DNA of 18,201 bases from an uncultured Eubacteriales bacterium (GTDB taxonomy: Bacteria > Bacillota > Clostridia > Oscillospirales > RGIG7773): NCBI GenBank assembly GCA_934541205.1, contig CAKTDK010000021.1, positions 1 to 18,201 of the forward strand, written 5' to 3'. The notes under the pieces were generated by a model. It had not been told where the DNA came from and did no database searches. It worked only from the letters and a program-made list of their open reading frames with translations. The translations under genes and the position numbers were made by a program. This document shows, piece by piece, positions 14,753-18,201 of this stretch. Within the stretch, counting starts at the first letter, position 1, and each line of letters starts with the position of its first letter.

Positions 14753-14785
14753 AGCGCTTCCTCCTCAGTTTTTTCATAATTTCTA

Positions 14786-14813
14786 TGTATAATTAGCATA
14801 CGCTAACCAACAA
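14786..14813 (-). promoter_or_regulatory. feoB promoter core covered by an iron-type box
   Basis: TTGTTG (14813-14808) and TATACA (14791-14786) have a 16-base spacer. The box AATTAG-CATACG-CTAACC occupies 14791-14808, almost exactly the spacer plus the inner edge of each hexamer. A protein bound there would exclude RNA polymerase. The -35 is only moderately good, so the promoter call is less sure than the box. Confidence 0.65.
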
Positions 14814-14835
14814 ACAAAAAAATATATTCCCACCA

Positions 14836-14864
14836 CAGACGCTATCAAATAATGATAGCGTCTG
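14836..14864 (-). terminator. Hairpin overlapping the end of feoA
   Basis: A perfect 12-bp stem (14836-14847 with 14853-14864) and 5-base loop lies across the last feoA codons and its stop codon. On the minus strand a run of seven T residues follows, but about 13 bases later, so it is a weak terminator, an mRNA 3'-end stabiliser, or an attenuator between feoA and feoB. Confidence 0.55.
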
Positions 14865-15057
14865 CAAGCTGATAATCAATGTTATATCTGCCATCTTTGA
14901 TGGAAACGACACATCCGCCTTTGAGATGAGACACAACGGTAATTGATTCACCTGTATAACATCCCAGAGAAAACAAAAAGGCATCCATCTCTTCATCATC
15001 GGTTTCAATTTCTTTTATGATATATTCGGTTCCTTCGACCGCTTCTCTTAAGGTCAT
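14845..15057 (-). CDS. feoA: FeoA-type SH3-like protein
   Basis: A 70-residue cytoplasmic partner of FeoB with the FeoA SH3-like beta pattern: MTLREAVEGTEYIIKEI, then a central DAFLFSLGCYTGESITVVSHL (the family's LG.. PG.. region with Cys-Tyr instead of the common Leu-Arg-Pro-Gly), and VVSIKDGRYNIDYQLADAI at the end. The ATG at 15057 is preceded by AGGAGTGG; the frame remains open to 15078, but that ATG overlaps the ribosome site region. It is transcribed from a consensus promoter at 15159-15187 whose leader contains two TTAG-N6-CTAAC boxes. feoB follows on the same strand. Confidence 0.9.
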   Translation of the reverse strand: MTLREAVEGTEYIIKEIETDDEEMDAFLFSLGCYTGESITVVSHLKGGCVVSIKDGRYNIDYQLADAIII

Positions 15058-15099
15058 CTTAAATCCCACTCCTATCATCCGAATAAAACAACGTTATGT

Positions 15100-15117
15100 T
15101 ATTAGTGAAAGCTAACT
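15100..15117. promoter_or_regulatory. TTAG-N6-CTAAC box in the feoA leader (proximal)
   Basis: TATTAG-TGAAAG-CTAACT. The outer two bases do not pair, but the TTAG...CTAA core and 6-bp spacer match the other boxes. It lies about 35 bases downstream of the predicted feoA transcription start, with its centre 34 bases from the perfect box at 15134. Further half-site-like TTAGGTTA sequence fills the interval. Confidence 0.5.
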
Positions 15118-15133
15118 AAATTAGGTTAAACAA

Positions 15134-15151
15134 GGTTAGCGATCGCTAACC
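15134..15151. promoter_or_regulatory. Perfect palindromic iron-type box at the feoA start site
   Basis: GGTTAG-CGATCG-CTAACC is fully palindromic, and one more base pair on each side (15133-15152) extends it to 20 bp. The predicted feoA transcription start falls at about 15152, so the box covers +1 to +18. This is the best copy of the motif in the window. The GGTTAG half-site is that of DtxR/IdeR operators, but the spacing is wider. Confidence 0.75.
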
Positions 15152-15158
15152 TAGTGAC

Positions 15159-15187
15159 AGTATACTCTTCTTTTTTTATTCTGTCAA
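15159..15187 (-). promoter_or_regulatory. feoA promoter
   Basis: TTGACA (15187-15182) and TATACT (15164-15159) with a 17-base spacer on the minus strand, a near-perfect sigma-A promoter. It is divergent from the dtxR-family promoter at 15248, the two -35 elements being about 60 bases apart. Confidence 0.85.
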
Positions 15188-15247
15188 TAGTATTTTAAAA
15201 AAATTATTAAATATTTTTTTCTGAATGATGTATCATATATTCGAAAG

Positions 15248-15276
15248 TTGACTATTTTACGATTTTAAGTTATAAT
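15248..15276 (+). promoter_or_regulatory. Promoter of the DtxR-family gene
   Basis: TTGACT (15248-15253) and TATAAT (15271-15276) with a 17-base spacer. AAAGGAG at 15291-15297 is the ribosome site. No TTAG-N6-CTAAC box lies on it, so self-repression through that box is not suggested. Confidence 0.85.
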
Positions 15277-15305
15277 ATATTGACTTAATAAAAGGAGTTT
15301 TTATT

Positions 15306-15674
15306 ATGCATTTACAAGAATCAGGAGAAATGTACTTAGAAACCATCTATATCCTCACTAAAAAAACAAATGATGTCCGTTCATTGGATGTAGCAGAATA
15401 TATGAATTTTTCTAAACCAAGCGTCAGCAGAGCTGTCGGGCTTTTAAAACAGGGCGGATATATTACGGTAGATCCAGATGGCTATTTACATTTGACTGAT
15501 CTGGGAGAGCAAATTGCAACTAAAATATATGAACGTCACACGCTGTTGACAGAATTTTTAATTCAACTGGGAGTGGATCAGGAAACTGCTGCGGCAGATG
15601 CCTGTAAAATAGAACACGATATCAGTGATAAATCCTTTGAAGCAATTAAAAACCATGCAAGACGAAAAATTTAA
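15306..15674 (+). CDS. DtxR/MntR-family metal-dependent repressor
   Basis: A 122-residue two-domain repressor without the C-terminal SH3 domain, like MntR. The winged helix covers 5-70 (SGEMYLETIYIL, recognition helix FSKPSVSRAVGLLK, wing LHLTDLGEQIA). The dimer/metal domain has Met9, the ERH motif with His78, and Cys100-x2-Glu103-His104. The cysteine occupies the place where Fe-sensing DtxR has Cys102 and Mn-sensing MntR has a glutamate, which favours iron. The usual Glu four residues after the histidine is Thr82, with Glu83 next to it. It is divergent from feoA and is the likeliest reader of the TTAG-N6-CTAAC boxes. ATG at 15306 with AAAGGAG. Confidence 0.9.
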   Translation: MHLQESGEMYLETIYILTKKTNDVRSLDVAEYMNFSKPSVSRAVGLLKQGGYITVDPDGYLHLTDLGEQIATKIYERHTLLTEFLIQLGVDQETAAADACKIEHDISDKSFEAIKNHARRKI

Positions 15675-15691
15675 TGGAATAGTGAAATTAC

Positions 15692-15734
15692 AAAAGAGAT
15701 ATGGAAACTGCGGTAAGATCCATATCTCTTTTTT
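15692..15734 (+). terminator. Terminator of the DtxR-family gene
   Basis: A perfect 14-bp stem (15692-15705 with 15719-15732) and 13-base loop, ending in six T residues. A-rich sequence on the other flank is short, so the plus strand is the main reader. It marks the right end of the iron locus. Confidence 0.85.
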
Positions 15735-15792
15735 GCGTTTTTCATATCAATAAATCTATATACAGAGCAATATCAACCTCCCAGTAACCTAA

Positions 15793-16176
15793 TTAAATTT
15801 TCCTGAACTGCGCCATAGTGTTGGCTATGGCTTTCAGACCGTCCTCACCAAGGAGCTCGGCAGCATCCCCGAAATCTATCTGCTCAGACTTTACTGTTCT
15901 TTTTACTTGCATAGAGCTCTCACCACTGTTTGCAAGAGGTTTTTCCTTTGCTTCTTCCATGATGCGTCGGACAATCGCTTCGATTGCATCAACATCAACC
16001 TGTGCAGGCTGTGGGATATCCGGTGCTTCTTTACAATGTAAGTAATGCATAACCGCATTTATCAGAAATTGAGCCTTCCGCCGTCCCTGCTGATTGAGAA
16101 TCGCCGCTGTCTGCTGATGAAGCGGATCCCCCTCACTGAATTGTATTGTAAATTTATATAAATCCTTCTTCGCCAT
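15793..16176 (-). CDS. ParR-like segregation DNA-binding protein
   Basis: A 127-residue basic-to-acidic protein directly after a ParM-like actin gene. The N-terminal half (KFTIQFSEGDPLHQQTAAILNQQGRRKAQFLINAVMHYL) resembles the ribbon-helix-helix DNA-binding part seen in ParR-type partners. The C-terminus (DAAELLGEDGLKAIANTMAQF) could be the short helix that caps the actin filament. It starts 5 bases after the parM-like stop, with a GGGGTGATG site. The product would bind a centromere-like site and link it to the filament. The call rests on gene order and fold pattern; no iteron array was recognised. Confidence 0.7.
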   Translation of the reverse strand: MAKKDLYKFTIQFSEGDPLHQQTAAILNQQGRRKAQFLINAVMHYLHCKEAPDIPQPAQVDVDAIEAIVRRIMEEAKEKPLANSGESSMQVKRTVKSEQIDFGDAAELLGEDGLKAIANTMAQFRKI

Positions 16177-16181
16177 TCACA

Positions 16182-17093
16182 TCACCCCATACAGGCGGCT
16201 TTGAACAATAATTCATAACCCTTTGTATTGGCGGATATTTCATCAACGAAAATCGGCAAGCTGACCTTTCCGGAAGCCTCGATTTGCTGTTTGAGTAAGA
16301 TTGATCCGCCGCCGACAAACACTGCCTTGCCGGAACGCAGATCGATCATCCGCTCACGCAGCTTTCCGAACAAATCTATGATGAAATCCTGAGCCTGCTC
16401 ATTTACAATATGAATGATATTTTCATCATAATCGACAGGGAGTTCTTTCAGAATTGCGTCAATATCCGATTCGTCAAGCAGCATGTCATAATCAGCGTTT
16501 ACCTTGGATTTGATCCTGTTATAGAGAGTAATAATTCCGTTATCCAGAGAATCGCAGACAGAAAGATCCGCTTCACCGTTTTTTACAATAAGGTAATCTG
16601 CCGTGAAACCTCCGATATCCAACACCGCTACCTTCGAGTACTGACGGATACGCTGATAAATTGGCATAATAGCGGCATACGCCTGCGGAAAACACACTGC
16701 TTTGCTGATATAAACCGAATACGGCTTTTCATCCATTGAAAAATCAACAATACCGCGATTCAGAAAATAGCTTTCAAAACGCTCATACTGTGCACCATAA
16801 TGAGCAGGGGGAAGGCCGATGGCAAGCTGCACATCTGCAACTTCATCCGAAGCATAGTTTGTGCCGGCAAGCTCAAAAGCGACAGCAAACAGTGTGAGGA
16901 TGAAATACCGTTCGTCAACCGTTTTATCTCTCATATACGGAATACGCTGCTCGGATAAGGTGTAATATTTGCCGTTGTAGTGCAGGATGTTTTGTCCGAA
17001 AGGCGGTCTGGTATCGCTCTCGTGAAGCCCCGCCACAAAGGTGCGCCGGTTGGTTTTAATTTGTTTATTACCGTGGTCAATACTGATTAACAT
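16182..17093 (-). CDS. parM: ParM/StbA-family actin-like segregation ATPase
   Basis: A 303-residue bacterial actin homologue that forms filaments to separate plasmid or element copies. The phosphate-1 motif is IDHGNKQIKT at 5-14, phosphate-2 is LDIGGFTADYL with Asp159, and the adenosine motif is VFVGGGSILLK near residue 270, all intact. The length is normal for the family. Its ATG follows AAGGAG. The gene is followed by a ParR-like partner, and a terminator separates it from the peptidase gene upstream. Such ParM-ParR pairs are typical of plasmids and large conjugative or integrative elements in Firmicutes, so this end of the window is probably mobile DNA. Confidence 0.85.
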   Translation of the reverse strand: MLISIDHGNKQIKTNRRTFVAGLHESDTRPPFGQNILHYNGKYYTLSEQRIPYMRDKTVDERYFILTLFAVAFELAGTNYASDEVADVQLAIGLPPAHYGAQYERFESYFLNRGIVDFSMDEKPYSVYISKAVCFPQAYAAIMPIYQRIRQYSKVAVLDIGGFTADYLIVKNGEADLSVCDSLDNGIITLYNRIKSKVNADYDMLLDESDIDAILKELPVDYDENIIHIVNEQAQDFIIDLFGKLRERMIDLRSGKAVFVGGGSILLKQQIEASGKVSLPIFVDEISANTKGYELLFKAACMG

Positions 17094-17169
17094 AGTAAAA
17101 TCTCCTTTTTTTATCGTTATACTTATCTAATACGACTTTAATGCGTGTTATTTCAACAGATTTCAGAAA

Positions 17170-17203
17170 AAAAGGGATGCCGTTTTTCTCGGCACCCCTT
17201 TTT
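17170..17203 (-). terminator. Terminator of the metallopeptidase gene
   Basis: On the minus strand AGGGGTGCCG (17199-17190) pairs with CGGCATCCCT (17182-17173), one G-U pair included, around a 7-base loop and followed by TTTTTTTC. It lies 27 bases after the peptidase stop and upstream of parM. No repeated centromere-like motif was seen in the 136 bases between the two genes. Confidence 0.85.
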
Positions 17204-17229
17204 CATTTAACCTCAGGCTGATTTGAGCT

Positions 17230-18192
17230 TCAGCCTATACCCATTTCCAACTGTTCCATTGCCGACTCCATAGTGATGACTTTCATCCGTCTGGCGTCAA
17301 ACACGGAAAAGCATAAAAGTTCTCCGTTTTCATCACAGGCAACGGAATTTTCCGACAAAACGGCAGCGTCAAGTTCGGGGACGCTGACATATACATTCCC
17401 GTCTCTATCTATAAGATAGTTACAGGAAGGAATGATCTCATACCCGTTCATCATCAGTCTGGCGTTTTGTGGGAGCTCCATCAGGAGCTTTTCTTTTCCT
17501 CTGTCGTCAAATCCCATATCAAATAAAGTCTGCTGACGGTAGCTAAACTGCCGTTTCATATACGGGAATTTTTCCGTCTGTGTCAGCGCCATTTGAATGA
17601 TACGCCCGACATTGTTCTGCATAGCAAAAGTATCAATGACTTCATTCAAACGATGCTCGTTATAATAGCCGGCGCTGATATTTACAGCGGCAGTCTTCAG
17701 ATACGGTGCAATTACAGAAATATCGCTGAAGGATCCCATTCTTTCCTGAAAACCGAAAGCGCAGACGAATTCGGTAAATTCCGGATTGCTGCAATCGTAA
17801 AATACGGCGTCGTTATTACCACGACGGTCCATTTCCACGATGTAATTCACATCTATTTGGATACCGCTTCCGGCAAATGCCCGCGCTCCGTTGCCGCCGG
17901 TTTCCTCGTCTTCGCAAAAGAGCACATGGCAGCGTACCTCATTTATGATTTGCAGAATCATATAAACGCCGCACCGGTCGTCACCGCCGATCCCCTGCGG
18001 GGACATCAGATAACGCCCGTCATCAGAACGGCAGATAATACTTGGCAGTTGCTGATGCACAGTGTCAAGGTGAGCTACCAGCAGAACAGGAGTATCTCCT
18101 TTTGCATAAAGAAATCCTTTTTTGCTGATTACTTCATAGCCTTCTTTTTTGAGATGGCCGGACAAATAATGCTTCAGTTCTTTTTGTCTCAT
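17230..18192 (-). CDS. M20/M28-type zinc metallopeptidase-like protein
   Basis: A 320-residue protein. The first ~215 residues have the two-zinc exopeptidase pattern: AHLDTVH (His41, Asp43), GIGGDDRCGV (Asp71/Asp72 as bridging ligand), CEDEETGGNGA (Glu96/Glu97 as catalytic base and ligand), EMDRRG (third Asp ligand) and YYNEHRL (last His). So the active site is complete, and hydrolysis of a peptide or N-acyl substrate in the cytoplasm is plausible. Residues from about 220 to 320 form a C-terminal extension without recognised homology. The family is often carried on mobile elements next to segregation genes; why is unclear. The ATG at 18192 is the best start visible; upstream sequence is cut off after 9 bases. 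Confidence 0.8.
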   Translation of the reverse strand: MRQKELKHYLSGHLKKEGYEVISKKGFLYAKGDTPVLLVAHLDTVHQQLPSIICRSDDGRYLMSPQGIGGDDRCGVYMILQIINEVRCHVLFCEDEETGGNGARAFAGSGIQIDVNYIVEMDRRGNNDAVFYDCSNPEFTEFVCAFGFQERMGSFSDISVIAPYLKTAAVNISAGYYNEHRLNEVIDTFAMQNNVGRIIQMALTQTEKFPYMKRQFSYRQQTLFDMGFDDRGKEKLLMELPQNARLMMNGYEIIPSCNYLIDRDGNVYVSVPELDAAVLSENSVACDENGELLCFSVFDARRMKVITMESAMEQLEMGIG

Positions 18193-18201
18193 TCTCAGAA
18201 T

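Noticed and set aside
15735..15792. Attachment site between the iron locus and the segregation genes.
   Set aside because: No direct repeat, tRNA end or integrase is visible in the window to support a junction.
17094..17229. A parC-like centromere with iterons upstream of parM.
   Set aside because: Only a terminator and a loose GTATTA/GTATAA pair are present; no tandem repeat array.

Overview
The window looks like a low-to-moderate GC Gram-positive chromosome, most likely an anaerobic gut-type member of the Clostridia. The signs are strong AGGAGG ribosome sites, occasional TTG and GTG starts, consensus TTGACA/TATAAT promoters, U-tailed hairpin terminators, and typically clostridial families (FeoB-associated Cys-rich membrane proteins, DUF3793, DUF2325, DUF6110, fused ECF transporters). 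Genus cannot be told from the sequence. No rRNA, tRNA, CRISPR array or insertion sequence is visible.

Layout. 1-3140 (minus strand): an ECF transporter cassette, made of a TetR-family regulator, a fused ATPase-ATPase-T-component protein and the start of an S-component gene that runs off the left edge. 3140-3420: an AT-rich intergenic region with a possible small RNA. 3420-5675 (plus): a CsoR-family metal sensor and a CPC-type P1B metal ATPase, with palindromic operators laid over the promoters. 5757-8281 (minus): a second P1B ATPase with an HMA-like N-terminus and an unusual S-C-A-L-K membrane motif, preceded by a DUF6110 protein and a 26-residue membrane peptide. 8335-9270: an AraC-type regulator. 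9357-10648 (minus): a DUF2325 - DUF3793 - flavodoxin operon. 10791-12449 (minus): a DtxR-like regulator with a decayed metal site, an AraC regulator, and a FeoB-associated Cys-rich membrane segment fused to an HMA metal-binding domain. 12522-15057 (minus): feoA, feoB and a stand-alone FeoB-associated Cys-rich peptide. 15306-15674 (plus): an intact DtxR-family regulator. 15793-18192 (minus): a ParM/ParR-type segregation pair and an M20/M28-type metallopeptidase, which look like part of a plasmid or integrative element.

The unifying signal is a palindromic box, TTAG-N6-CTAAC. I found it five times, always in the leader or promoter of a likely iron gene: the ECF transporter (2362-2379), the DUF2325/DUF3793/flavodoxin operon (10667-10684), feoB (14791-14808), and twice before feoA (15100-15117 and 15134-15151). 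The half-site GGTTAG is that of DtxR/IdeR operators, but the halves are separated by 6 bp rather than 1. The window therefore reads as a local iron regulon, probably controlled by the DtxR-family protein at 15306: ferrous iron uptake (Feo), a flavodoxin that can replace ferredoxin when iron is short, two uncharacterised partner proteins, and an ECF importer whose substrate may be an iron-containing compound such as haem. Two P1B ATPases alongside suggest metal efflux. The regulator-site pairing and the ECF substrate are inferences.
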